Shown in pieces: positions 41,991 to 51,093 of a DNA stretch of 64,000 nucleotides. The translations under genes were made by a program, and so were the position numbers. The DNA comes from Bradyrhizobium diazoefficiens. Lineage in GTDB: Bacteria; Pseudomonadota; Alphaproteobacteria; Rhizobiales; Xanthobacteraceae. Every line of letters begins with the position of its first letter. Position 1 is the stretch's first letter. The stretch spans positions 359,879 through 423,878 of the forward strand of contig NZ_JAFCJJ010000003.1 in NCBI RefSeq assembly GCF_018131015.1, read 5' to 3'. Under the pieces are notes generated by a model. The model was not told the DNA's origin. It saw only the letters and a program-made list of their open reading frames with translations, and did no database searches.

Positions 41991-42533
41991 ATGTCCCAAA
42001 CCGATCTTGAAATCGTCGTCGACGATCCGACCGCGCCCGAAGACGACTCCCCGTCCGTCGTCAGCACGGGCACGATCGAGATCGTCGTCTGTCTCCTGTT
42101 GCTGGCGCTCGCCATAACGCTCGGCTACGACAACTGGCGCACCGGCGCGTCCTGGGATTCGACCGGGCCGGAGCCCGGCTATTTCCCGTTCTATCTCTCC
42201 GTCATCCTCGGCGGCGGCAGCCTCTACGGCCTGATCGCGGCGCTGCTCGCGCACCGCGCGGCGTCCGCAACCTTCGTCACCCGCGCGCAGGCCCGCCGCG
42301 TGATGGCGGTGTTCGTGCCGACGCTGCTGTTCTGCCTCGCCATGCAATTCCTCGGCCTCTATGTCGCGAGCTTCCTGCTGATCGCGGGCTTCATGCGGCT
42401 GGTCGGCAAGATCGCGCTGTGGAAGTCGCTGCTCACCGCTTTCCTGTTCACGGCGATCATGTTCGTCACCTTCGACATCGCCTTCGACGTCATCATGCCG
42501 AAGGGGCCGCTCGAAGCGGCTCTCGGTCGCTAG
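41991..42533 (+). CDS. tctB: Tripartite tricarboxylate transporter small permease (TctB family)
   Basis: 180 residues with about four hydrophobic segments (about 30-48, 65-90, 103-135 and 145-165) and the family feature GPEPGYFPFYLSVILGGGS. The ATG at 41991 directly follows the repeat; an upstream frame from 41817 runs through the repeat and is rejected. It pairs with TctA downstream. Confidence 0.88.
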   Translation: MSQTDLEIVVDDPTAPEDDSPSVVSTGTIEIVVCLLLLALAITLGYDNWRTGASWDSTGPEPGYFPFYLSVILGGGSLYGLIAALLAHRAASATFVTRAQARRVMAVFVPTLLFCLAMQFLGLYVASFLLIAGFMRLVGKIALWKSLLTAFLFTAIMFVTFDIAFDVIMPKGPLEAALGR

Positions 42534-42544
42534 GCGGGGCCGCG

Positions 42545-44062
42545 ATGGAAGCTCTCGGTCTCCTCCTTCACGGCTTCGCCGTCCTGCTCACCTGGAAGAC
42601 GCTCGTGCTGATGATGGTCGGGCTCGTGCTCGGCATCTTCGTCGGCGTGCTCCCCGGCCTTGGCGGCCCCAACGGCGTGGCGATCCTGCTGCCGCTGACC
42701 TTCACGATGGATCCGACCTCGGCCATCGTGATGCTGTCCTGCATCTACTGGGGTGCGCTGTTCGGCGGCGCGATCACCTCGATCCTGTTCAACATTCCCG
42801 GCGAAGCCTGGTCGGTCGCGACCACCTTCGACGGCTATCCGATGGCGCAGCAGGGCAGGGCGGCCGAGGCGCTGACCGCGGCATTCACCTCATCCTTCAT
42901 CGGCTCGCTGGTCGCGGTGCTCCTGATCACATTCCTCGCGCCGATGATCTCGTCCTTTGCGCTGAAATTCGGGCCACCGGAGTTCTTCGCGGTCTATCTC
43001 TTGACCTTCTGCTCCTTCGTCGGCCTCGGCCGCGAGGCCAGGCACAAGACCGTCATCTCGATGTCGCTCGGGCTACTGCTCGCCGGCGTCGGCATGGATA
43101 CCGTGTCGGGCCAGCTGCGCATGACCTTCGGCTCGTCCGAGCTGCTTCGCGGCATTAACTTCCTCGTTGCCGTCATCGGCCTGTTCGGCATCAGCGAGAT
43201 CCTGCTGACGATGGAGGAGCGGCTGGCGTTGCGTGGCCACGCCGCGAGCATCTCGCTGCGGGTCGTGCTTGGCGTCTGGAAGGACCTGCCGAAATATTGG
43301 GTGACGCTGTTTCGCTCCTCCTTCATCGGCTGCTGGCTCGGCATCACCCCGGGCGGCGCGATCGCGGCGTCCTTCATGGGCTACAATCTGGCGAAACGTT
43401 TCTCCAAGGATCCCGAGAGTTTCGGCAAGGGCCGCATCGAGGGCGTGTTCGCGCCGGAGACGGCGGCGCATGCCTCCGGCACCTCGGCGCTGCTGCCGAT
43501 GCTGGCGCTCGGCATCCCCGGCTCCGGCACCGCGGCGATCCTGCTCGGCGGCCTGATGGTGTGGGGGCTCAATCCGGGCCCGTTGCTGTTCGTCGAGCAC
43601 AAGGATTTCGTCTGGGGCCTGATCGCCTCGATGTATCTCGGCAATGTCGTCGGCCTCGTGCTGGTGCTGACGACGGTGCCGGTGTTCGCCTCGATCCTGC
43701 GCGTGCCGTTCGCCGCGGTGGCGCCGATGATCGTGGTGTCCTGCGCGATCGGCGCCTATGCGATCCAAAACGCGATGTTCGACATCTGGCTGATGCTCGG
43801 TTTCGGCGTCGTCGGCTACGTGTTCAAGAAGATCGGCATTCCCCTGGCGCCGTTCACGCTGGCGCTCGTGCTCGGCAACCGCGCCGAGGACGCCTTCCGC
43901 CTGTCGATGATCGGCTCCGGCGGCGATCTGAAGGTGTTCTGGTCGAACGGCCTGGTCGGCTCGATCACGACGCTGGCGATCGTGCTGCTGTTCTGGCCGC
44001 TGATCGACGGTCTGCTTGCCCGTGTCGGATGGACGCAGCGGGCCAAGCCGGCCGCAGGCTAG
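42545..44062 (+). CDS. tctA: Tripartite tricarboxylate transporter large permease (TctA family)
   Basis: 505 residues, about twelve membrane segments. The family motif is clear: GVLPGLGGPNGVAILLPLTF near residue 34, then SILFNIPGEAWSVATTFDGYPMAQQG and GIPGSGTAAILLGGLMVWGLNPGP. It translocates an organic acid delivered by the TctC receptor. It starts 11 bases behind tctB and converges with the CoA transferase gene. Confidence 0.93.
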   Translation: MEALGLLLHGFAVLLTWKTLVLMMVGLVLGIFVGVLPGLGGPNGVAILLPLTFTMDPTSAIVMLSCIYWGALFGGAITSILFNIPGEAWSVATTFDGYPMAQQGRAAEALTAAFTSSFIGSLVAVLLITFLAPMISSFALKFGPPEFFAVYLLTFCSFVGLGREARHKTVISMSLGLLLAGVGMDTVSGQLRMTFGSSELLRGINFLVAVIGLFGISEILLTMEERLALRGHAASISLRVVLGVWKDLPKYWVTLFRSSFIGCWLGITPGGAIAASFMGYNLAKRFSKDPESFGKGRIEGVFAPETAAHASGTSALLPMLALGIPGSGTAAILLGGLMVWGLNPGPLLFVEHKDFVWGLIASMYLGNVVGLVLVLTTVPVFASILRVPFAAVAPMIVVSCAIGAYAIQNAMFDIWLMLGFGVVGYVFKKIGIPLAPFTLALVLGNRAEDAFRLSMIGSGGDLKVFWSNGLVGSITTLAIVLLFWPLIDGLLARVGWTQRAKPAAG

Positions 44063-44070
44063 GAGACGTC

Positions 44071-45264
44071 TTAAACCACCTTGGCGTCCCGGAGCTTTGC
44101 GATCTCGTCAGCGCCGAAGCCGAATTCGGCCAGCACCTCGTCGGTCTGCTCGCCGAATTCCGGCGGCCGCGCCACCATCCTGCTCGGCGTGCGCGACAGC
44201 GTCACGGGCTGCCCGACCAGGCGGATGTGACGATCCTCGTCGTTCGGCACGTCCTGCGCGATGCCGAGATGCTTGACCTGCGCGTCATCGAACATCTGGT
44301 CGATGGCGTAGATCGGACCGCAGGGCACGCCGGCGTCGTTGAATTCCTTGACCCAGGTCTCGGTCGGCTTCGTCACCGTACGTTTCTCGATCTCGGCGTT
44401 GAGCGCATTGCGGTTCCTGGAGCGGAGCGGGGCAGTCGCATAGTCGGGATGGCTGTAGAGCTCCGGCGCGCCGATCGTCTGCGCACAGCGCTCCCAGATC
44501 CGCCCGCCCGTGGTGGCGATGTTGATGTAGCCGTCGGAGGTCTTGAACACGCCGGTCGGGATGCTGGTCGGGTGGTTGTTGCCGGCCTGCTTGGCGACCT
44601 CCTTCTCCATCAGCCAGCGCGAGGCCTGGAAATCGAGCATGAAGATCTGGGCCTGCAGCAGCGAGGTCTGCACCCACTGGCCCTTGCCCGAGACCTCGCG
44701 CTCGAGCAGCGCGGTGAGAATGCCGATGGCGCAGAACAGGCCGGCGGAGAGATCGGCGACGGGAATGCCGACCCGCATTGGGCCTTCGCCCGGCGCGCCC
44801 GTGATCGACATCAGCCCGCCCATTCCTTGCGCGATCTGATCGAAGCCGGGGCGCTTGTGATAGGGGCCGTCCTGGCCGAAGCCGGAGATGCTGCCATAGA
44901 CGATACGCGGGTTGATCGCAGCCAGGCTCTCATAGTCGATCCCGAGCTTCTTCTTCACGTCGGGTCGGAAATTCTCGACCACGACGTCGGCTTTGGCGAC
45001 GAGGCGCTTGAACACGGCGAGCCCGCGCTCGTCCTTCAGGTTCAGCGTCATCGCCCGCTTGTTGCGGTGCAGGTTCTGGAAGTCGGAACCCCGGCGCGGT
45101 CCGCCCGGCTGCTCGCCGCCGGCATCCTCGGTCAGCGCGTCGATCTTGACGACGTTGGCGCCCCAGTCGGCGAGCTGCCGCACGCAGGTGGGCCCGGACC
45201 GGACACGGGTCAGATCGAGCACAGTGAAGCGCGACAAGGCCGGCGAGGCATGCGGGATGGGCAT
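44071..45264 (-). CDS. CaiB/BaiF-type (class III) CoA transferase
   Basis: 397 residues of the formyl-CoA/succinyl-CoA transferase family. The N-terminal TVLDLTRVRSGPTCVRQLADWGANVVKI-type CoA-binding block and the catalytic aspartate Asp142 in KRPGFDQIAQ are present. It transfers CoA between carboxylic acids without ATP. The start at 45262-45264 follows GGAGCTCCTCCC; a longer start at 45300 is less likely. The neighbours (TctCBA, crotonase-fold protein, aminotransferase) suggest activation of the imported dicarboxylate. No formyl-CoA decarboxylase accompanies it, so oxalate is less likely. Confidence 0.9.
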   Translation of the reverse strand: MPIPHASPALSRFTVLDLTRVRSGPTCVRQLADWGANVVKIDALTEDAGGEQPGGPRRGSDFQNLHRNKRAMTLNLKDERGLAVFKRLVAKADVVVENFRPDVKKKLGIDYESLAAINPRIVYGSISGFGQDGPYHKRPGFDQIAQGMGGLMSITGAPGEGPMRVGIPVADLSAGLFCAIGILTALLEREVSGKGQWVQTSLLQAQIFMLDFQASRWLMEKEVAKQAGNNHPTSIPTGVFKTSDGYINIATTGGRIWERCAQTIGAPELYSHPDYATAPLRSRNRNALNAEIEKRTVTKPTETWVKEFNDAGVPCGPIYAIDQMFDDAQVKHLGIAQDVPNDEDRHIRLVGQPVTLSRTPSRMVARPPEFGEQTDEVLAEFGFGADEIAKLRDAKVV

Positions 45265-45411
45265 TTGGGAGGAGCTCCTGACGGTTGCAGGGGGTACCAT
45301 AAATAGCGAAAATCGATCAGCAAGAGCTTTGCCGGGATGACGGTCTGCGCCGAACCGTGGTTACATTCCGGAAGGGGTCGTCCATCGGTATCGGCACAGG
45401 ACACTGGGAAT

Positions 45412-45924
45412 ATGGGGAACAGCAGAACAATCGGGCGCGCCGCGATGTTGGCCATAGCGGCCCAGCTCCTGCTCGTTGCAGCCGCGCCGGCACAGGCCCA
45501 ATCCCTCCGCCAGGGCCTCGCCGCCTTCAACCGCCAGGACTATGTCGCGGCCTCGCGCAGCCTCATTCCGCTTGCCGAGCGGGGCAATGCGACGGCGCAA
45601 ACCCATCTCGGCTTCCTGTTCGAGACCGGCCGCGGCGTGCCGCAGAACTACACGGAAGCCGCGATGTGGTACCGCCGCGCGGCGGAGCAGGGCGACAGCC
45701 GCGCCCAGTATTCGCTGGGGCTGCTCTATGACCGCGGCCAGGGCGTGCCTCAGGACATCATCGAGGCCTCCAAATGGCTGAACCTGTCGACCGCCGCCGC
45801 GCCGCCGCGGGCGCGCGAGGCGCGGGCCCGGATCCGCGATGCCGTCACCAACAAGATGTCGCGCGGCGAGATCGCGGAGGCCCGCCTGCGGGCGCTGGCA
45901 TGGGCGCCGAGCCGCGAGCACTGA
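45412..45924 (+). CDS. Secreted Sel1-repeat protein
   Basis: 170 residues with a Sec signal peptide (about 1-30, ending APAQAQ) and two Sel1-like (TPR-related) repeats at about 60-130 (HLGFLFETGRGVPQNYTEA and YSLGLLYDRGQGVPQDIIEA). Such proteins make scaffolds in the periplasm. The start is the ATG at 45412; an in-frame ATG at 45337 would precede the signal by 25 residues. It stands alone between a CoA transferase and the secretion genes. Confidence 0.85.
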   Translation: MGNSRTIGRAAMLAIAAQLLLVAAAPAQAQSLRQGLAAFNRQDYVAASRSLIPLAERGNATAQTHLGFLFETGRGVPQNYTEAAMWYRRAAEQGDSRAQYSLGLLYDRGQGVPQDIIEASKWLNLSTAAAPPRAREARARIRDAVTNKMSRGEIAEARLRALAWAPSREH

Positions 45925-46035
45925 CCGGCTAAAACAAAAATGTCGAAAACAACCCCATGCACTGATTCAGGGGCCGAACACGAGTTGCCTCACCGCTTGC
46001 GCCGCGAGGACGATTCGTCCTGATTTCATCAGGCC

Positions 46036-46629
46036 TTAGCTCGGCCAGCCGACCAGCCAGTTGACGTACCAGGTCTCGGCCAGCCAACCGGCCCAGATCG
46101 CGGGCGCCAGGAACAGCCCGAACGGCAGGAAGGCGGTCGCGCGCAACGGCTTCTTTCGCAGTGCGGCATTGGCGGCATAGGCCGCGATCGCGAGCAGCGC
46201 CGCCAGCTCGATCACCGCGACCATGGTGGCGAGATCAAGCCAGGCGCCACCGACCGCGGCAAGCTTGACGTCACCGAGCCCAAGCCCGTCGCGGCCGCGC
46301 CAGCGCCGGTAGGCCAGCATCAGCAGCAGCAGCGGCAGCCCAACGACCGCAGCCCGGGCCACCGGCCAGAGCAGCGCTTCGGCGCCCACCTCCGGCACGA
46401 GAGCGCCGGAGCGGAGCAGCGCCAGGGCGAATGCGGCGCCGGTCAGCGCGTTCGGAATGAGATAGGTGCGAGCGTCGTTCACGGCGATGGCGAGCATCAG
46501 GGCGGCCAGGAAGGCGCCACAGAGGCCTTCCGCGCCCGGCGCGGCGACGAGGCTCGCAAGCACGCCGGCGATGAGCGCGATGCCGAGGACCAGCGGCGGG
46601 CCCGCGCCGCCGTTCCCGGCCCGATCCAT
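46036..46629 (-). CDS. Short A24-family prepilin peptidase (GspO/PilD-type without methylase domain)
   Basis: 197 residues with about six to seven membrane helices. The two catalytic aspartates of the family are in NDARTYLIPN and GLGDVKL. Full-length GspO/PilD proteins are about 290 residues, with a zinc-binding cytosolic methyltransferase domain; that domain and its cysteines are missing here, so this is a peptidase-only form. It starts 7 bases behind gspD and should cleave the pseudopilin leaders of GspG-K encoded on the other strand. Confidence 0.88.
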   Translation of the reverse strand: MDRAGNGGAGPPLVLGIALIAGVLASLVAAPGAEGLCGAFLAALMLAIAVNDARTYLIPNALTGAAFALALLRSGALVPEVGAEALLWPVARAAVVGLPLLLLMLAYRRWRGRDGLGLGDVKLAAVGGAWLDLATMVAVIELAALLAIAAYAANAALRKKPLRATAFLPFGLFLAPAIWAGWLAETWYVNWLVGWPS

Positions 46630-46636
46630 CACGCCG

Positions 46637-49006
46637 TCAGCGTGTCGTCTTGGGAAGGACCACAACGGGATTGCTGGTCCCGACCAGGCGGCTGTTCATC
46701 TTGGTGCGCATCTCCTCGGCGATGACATGCGCGTCGACGCCGTCCTTGATGACGGTCGGGCGGATGAACAGGATCAACTCGGTGCGGGCACGCCCGTTGG
46801 TCTGGTGCGAGAAGGCGTCGCCCACGCCGGGAATGGAATCCAGGATCGGCAGGCCCTGGCGCTGCTTGTTCTCGGTCTCGCTGATCAGGCCGGCGAGCAG
46901 CACGGTCTGCCCGCTCGTCACCGCGATCGAGCTCTTGACCCGGCGCTGCGAGATCGTCGGCGTCAGCGAGTTGGCGCTGCCGGCGGCCACGCTCGAGATC
47001 TCCTGCTCGATGTCGAGCACGACATTGCCGTTGGCGTTGGCGCGCGGCAGCACGCGCAGGATGATGCCGGTGTTCTTGTAGTCGATGGTGTTGACGACGG
47101 TGTTGTTGGCGGTCAGCACGGTCGCCGTGCCCGTCGAGAACGGCACCTGGTCGCCGACCTGCAAGGTCGCGGACTGGTTGTCCAGCACCACCAGCGACGG
47201 GTTCGACAGCACCTTGACGTTGGTGATGCCGTGCAGCGCGTCGAGAACGACTCGCGGCGAGTTCTCGGAGCCGATCAGGAAGTTGAACCCGGGAAGGACC
47301 CGGCCGAGCAGCGCGCCGGCGGCCGCGTTGACCGCGTTGCTCGCTCCGTCGCCATCGCTGCCGATCGTCTTCGCATTACTGATGCCGTTGATCGTGTTGG
47401 AGATCGAGCCCTTCTGGCTGGCGAGGAAGAACTGCACGCCGTAGTTCAGCTGGTCGTTCAGCGTCACCTCGGCGATCGTCGCCTCGATCGCGATCTGGCG
47501 CTGCGGCCGGTCGATCTGGCGGATGGTCTGCTCGACGATGCGCTGCGCCTCCTGGCTGGCGTAGACCAGCACGGCGTTGTTGGTGACGTCGGCGGTGATC
47601 CGCACGTTCTGGAGAATGCCGTTGAGGCCGGCTTTCGCCCCGCCGCCGGAGATGGCGCCGAGGCCACCGCTATCCTGCCCCGGCGCCGGGGACGCCGCGG
47701 GCGCGGGGCGGGCGCCGAGTGCCGATCCGGCAGGCCCGGTGACCGGCGTTGCGGCGCCGGCGGCGGCGGTCGGCAAGGCGCTGAGCGAGGCCACCGGATT
47801 GCTTGAGGACGACATCGAAACCCCTGCGCCGGGCGCAATCTGGCTCGATGCGTTGTCGAGCGTCGAGGTCGTGCTTTGGCTGAACAGCATCTCGTTCAGC
47901 ATCGACACGATCACCTTGGAATTGCCGTAGCGCAGCGGATAGGATTTCAGGTTCACGCCGTCGGTGTCGGAGCGGTCGAGCCGCGCGATCCAGGTTTGCG
48001 CGCGCTTCAGATATTCCGGCTTCTGGCTGACCACGAGGATCGAGTTGAGCCGCCCGATCGCCTGGAACTTGATCATGCTCTGGCTCATGCCGCCTTCACC
48101 GGAATCCATGATCTTCTCGATCTCGGTGATGACGGGCTCGGGTGCCGAATTGCGCACCGGGAAGATGCCGACCGACTGTCCGCGCATCCAGTCGGCGTCG
48201 AAGGACAGGATGGTGTCGACCGCGCTGGCGCGTTCGGTGCCGCTGCCGCTGATGAGCAGCGTGTTGCGGGCTCCGTCGGCGCGCATGGTCGAGGCCTTCA
48301 CGCCGAAGGCATCGAGCAGCTTGAAGATGTTCTGGGCCGAGACATAGCGCAGCGGCACCACCGTGACGCCCTGGCCGGCCTGCGCCGTGCCGCGGTCGAC
48401 GCCGCCGGGGCCTGCTTCCGGCGCCGGCAGCAGCCGATAGCCGGTACGGTCACGCACCAGCGCCACGCCAGACATGCGCAGCGCGTTCTCCAGCACGTAG
48501 AGCGCGTCCGCCTTCGGAACCGGGCGCACCGAGGCCAGCGTCACGGTACCCTGGACGCGGGGATCGATCGTGTAGCCCACGTTCAGGACGTCGCCGAGGA
48601 TGACTTTTGCGACGGTGGCGACCGGTGCATTCTCGAAATTGAGATCATATCCGCTGCCGCCGGCGTCGTCCCGCTCGGCCAGCGCCCCGGCTTGCGGCGT
48701 CGCACCATCGCTGAGATAGATCGCGGGTTTCGAGGATTTCGGCTGGCCGATGCCGCTCGAGCCCGCATCCGCAACCTGCCGGGGTTGCAGGTCGAGCGAG
48801 CGGATCTTGTCGGTGATGTCCCGGGCGCGCGGATCGTTCGGGTCGGCTTCGACCGACTGGTCGGCGGTGACGATGCACGCGGAGAGCAGGAAAGCGCACG
48901 ACAATAGCAGGAGCGTTCCAGTCAACGCTGAGCGGTGGCGCAAAAGCGGCTGGACCACTTCGAACAAGATACGCCTACCAACGCTGCGAGTGACGGGAAT
49001 TTGCAT
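46637..49006 (-). CDS. gspD: Type II secretion outer-membrane secretin GspD
   Basis: 789 residues with a lipoprotein signal (lipobox LSAC, Cys near residue 44). It has an N0 domain (about 120-190, FENAPVATVAKVILGDVLNVGYTI), repeated N1-N3 domains, and the C-terminal secretin barrel with GQTVLLAGLISE and PILDSIPGVGDAFSHQ. A lipidated N terminus suggests outer-membrane targeting without a separate pilotin. A glycine/serine/alanine-rich segment near residues 395-455 probably is a disordered linker in the N3 region. The start at 49004-49006 has GGGGGATC upstream. It is divergent from gspE and leads the leftward gspD-prepilin peptidase unit. Confidence 0.95.
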   Translation of the reverse strand: MQIPVTRSVGRRILFEVVQPLLRHRSALTGTLLLLSCAFLLSACIVTADQSVEADPNDPRARDITDKIRSLDLQPRQVADAGSSGIGQPKSSKPAIYLSDGATPQAGALAERDDAGGSGYDLNFENAPVATVAKVILGDVLNVGYTIDPRVQGTVTLASVRPVPKADALYVLENALRMSGVALVRDRTGYRLLPAPEAGPGGVDRGTAQAGQGVTVVPLRYVSAQNIFKLLDAFGVKASTMRADGARNTLLISGSGTERASAVDTILSFDADWMRGQSVGIFPVRNSAPEPVITEIEKIMDSGEGGMSQSMIKFQAIGRLNSILVVSQKPEYLKRAQTWIARLDRSDTDGVNLKSYPLRYGNSKVIVSMLNEMLFSQSTTSTLDNASSQIAPGAGVSMSSSSNPVASLSALPTAAAGAATPVTGPAGSALGARPAPAASPAPGQDSGGLGAISGGGAKAGLNGILQNVRITADVTNNAVLVYASQEAQRIVEQTIRQIDRPQRQIAIEATIAEVTLNDQLNYGVQFFLASQKGSISNTINGISNAKTIGSDGDGASNAVNAAAGALLGRVLPGFNFLIGSENSPRVVLDALHGITNVKVLSNPSLVVLDNQSATLQVGDQVPFSTGTATVLTANNTVVNTIDYKNTGIILRVLPRANANGNVVLDIEQEISSVAAGSANSLTPTISQRRVKSSIAVTSGQTVLLAGLISETENKQRQGLPILDSIPGVGDAFSHQTNGRARTELILFIRPTVIKDGVDAHVIAEEMRTKMNSRLVGTSNPVVVLPKTTR

Positions 49007-49056
49007 CCGATCCCCCGTGGTCCGGACGCGCAATAATTTGCGCCACGATTATGTTT

Positions 49057-49067
49057 TTGCTAAGCAA
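49057..49067. promoter_or_regulatory. Dyad TTGCTAAGCAA in the gspD/gspE promoter region
   Basis: A perfect 11-base dyad (TTGCT-A-AGCAA) in the 85-base divergent gap. It could be an operator for both units, or chance. Confidence 0.35.
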
Positions 49068-49091
49068 TAAGTCAAGGGTAAAGGGCCTTTC

Positions 49092-50828
49092 GTGGCCTCG
49101 AAGCTGTTGCATTCAAGTAACAAGGTCAACGCTGTGAATGCGATGCGAGAGCGCTCCGCCGAGAGCTTCCGGCAGCATCTCCTGGGGAAATACTCACTGT
49201 CGCCGCGGGCGCGTGCGCCCGTGGACAAGTCGGCCAATCCGGCGCTCACCCGCCCGTTGCGCGAATTCTGGGAAGCCACGGACCTCTCGGCTGCCGAATT
49301 CGCCGACGAGGTGTCCGACTATTTTGCGCTGCCACGGCTGAGCCTGCCGCAACTGCTCACGACCACGCCGCGTCTCGAGGGTTTCTCGCGCCGGTTCCTC
49401 CGTGAATCGACCATCTTTCCCTTCAGCGCGCCAGACGGCGGATTCCGGCTGGCGGTTGCCGATCCCTCCGACACGGCTGCCATTCGCGCCGCCGAAATCG
49501 TGTTTGGAACGCCGGTCGACGTCGTCGTGGCCTCCTATGAAGACATCACGACGGTCCTCGATCAGCGCGCAGATGCCGACGATGCGACTGCGGACCAGGG
49601 CGCCGGTCGCGTCGCGCAGTCCGACGATGACATCGAGAGCCTGCGCGATCTCGCCAGCGGGGCGCCGGTGGTACGCGCGCTCAACGATCTCCTCGAGCGC
49701 GCGGTGGACCTGCGCGCCAGCGACATTCACGTCGAGCCGTTCCGCGCCGGACTGGTGGTGCGCATGCGCGTCGACGGTCTGCTGCGCGCGCTGGCCGCGC
49801 CGCAAGGCGTTCCGCCGCAGGCGCTGATCTCACGCATCAAGATTCTCGCCGGCCTCAACATCGCCGAGCGGCGCCTGCCGCAGGACGGCGCAGCGCGCGT
49901 GCGCGTCGGGCGCAGCGAGCTCGACGTCCGCGTCGCGACCATGCCGACGCAGCATGGCGAGAGCGCCGTCATCCGCCTGCTGCCGCGCGACCGCGGCCTG
50001 CTGGAGATGAGCAAGCTCGGGCTCGCCGCCCGCGACGAGAGCGTGATGACGCGCCTCCTGGCGATGCCGCACGGCATGATCGTGGTCACCGGACCGACCG
50101 GCAGCGGCAAGACCACCACCCTTGCCACCATGCTGTCGATCCTCAACGAGCCGACGCGAAAGATCCTCACCATCGAGGATCCCGTCGAGTACGAGATCCC
50201 CGGCATCAACCAGTCCCAGGTCAAGCCGTCGATCGGATTGACCTTCGCCTCCGCCATGCGCGCCTTCGTGCGCCAGGATCCCGACGTGATCATGGTCGGC
50301 GAAGTCCGTGACACCGAGACCGCGCATATCGCGATCCATGCCGCGCTCACCGGCCATCTCGTGCTGACGACACTGCACACCGAGACCGCGGCCGCCGCGG
50401 TACCGCGCCTGATCGATCTCGGCATCGAGGGCTTTCTTCTGAAGTCGACGCTGCGCGCGGTGGTGGCGCAGCGCCTGGTGCGCGTGCTCTGCGACCGCTG
50501 CAAGGTGCCGCACACGCTGACGGAGGCCGATCTCGCCAAGGATCCGCGCTTTGCGGTGATCGGCTTCAAGTGCGGCGAGGTCGTGCACGAGGCCGGCGGC
50601 TGCGAGCGCTGCGGCGGCACCGGCTATCGCGGCCGCAACGGCGTGTTCGAGATCCTGGACATGACGGACGAGGTGCGTGCGCTGATCGGACCGCAGACCG
50701 ACTCCCACGCGATCGATGCCGCCGCGATGCGAGGGGGCATGACGACGATGCTGGAGGACGCGGTCGCCAAATGCCGGGCCGGGCTGACCACGGTGCCCGA
50801 GGTCTTCCGCGTCACGACGGTGCGCTAG
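49092..50828 (+). CDS. gspE: Type II secretion ATPase GspE
   Basis: 578-residue secretion ATPase. Walker A is GPTGSGKT at 334-341, followed by the Asp box (VEYEIPGINQSQV), Walker B (DPDVIMVGEVRD) and His box (GHLVLTTLHTETA). The four-cysteine zinc site is CDRC plus CERC. An N1-type domain (about 40-150) precedes the catalytic core. The start is the GTG at 49092 with weak AAGGG upstream; the in-frame GTG at 49134 or ATG at 49143 are equally possible. It powers pseudopilus assembly at the inner membrane and heads the gspE-M unit. Confidence 0.95.
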   Translation: MASKLLHSSNKVNAVNAMRERSAESFRQHLLGKYSLSPRARAPVDKSANPALTRPLREFWEATDLSAAEFADEVSDYFALPRLSLPQLLTTTPRLEGFSRRFLRESTIFPFSAPDGGFRLAVADPSDTAAIRAAEIVFGTPVDVVVASYEDITTVLDQRADADDATADQGAGRVAQSDDDIESLRDLASGAPVVRALNDLLERAVDLRASDIHVEPFRAGLVVRMRVDGLLRALAAPQGVPPQALISRIKILAGLNIAERRLPQDGAARVRVGRSELDVRVATMPTQHGESAVIRLLPRDRGLLEMSKLGLAARDESVMTRLLAMPHGMIVVTGPTGSGKTTTLATMLSILNEPTRKILTIEDPVEYEIPGINQSQVKPSIGLTFASAMRAFVRQDPDVIMVGEVRDTETAHIAIHAALTGHLVLTTLHTETAAAAVPRLIDLGIEGFLLKSTLRAVVAQRLVRVLCDRCKVPHTLTEADLAKDPRFAVIGFKCGEVVHEAGGCERCGGTGYRGRNGVFEILDMTDEVRALIGPQTDSHAIDAAAMRGGMTTMLEDAVAKCRAGLTTVPEVFRVTTVR

Positions 50829-50875
50829 AGCCATGCTGGGATCAGGTTCAAACAGTGCAACGCGGGAGGTACGCT

Positions 50876-51042
50876 CCCTCCCCCGCTTGCGGGGGAGGGT
50901 TGGGGAGAGGGTGTTTCGACAACGAAGACTCCCCAAGAGGAGAGAACCCTCACCCGCGCTTTCAGCAAAGCCGAGGCTTCGCCTCGGCGTTCTTGGAGGA
51001 CGGCCGCCGGAGGCGGCCTATGCTCTCCCGCAAGCGGGAGAG
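50876..51042. repeat. Cluster of four hairpins between gspE and gspF
   Basis: Perfect stems at 50876-50899 (11 bases, loop TT), 50970-50988 (8 bases, loop TTC), 51002-51018 (7 bases, loop GGA) and 51023-51042 (9 bases, loop AA). The outer two belong to the same CTCCC/GGGAG family as the tctC-tctB element. No following T run, so a stop for transcription is not assured. Confidence 0.85.
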
Positions 51043-51093
51043 GTGCACCGACCTCGCGGCCAATCGATTCAACCCAAGCTCATGCACTGACCG

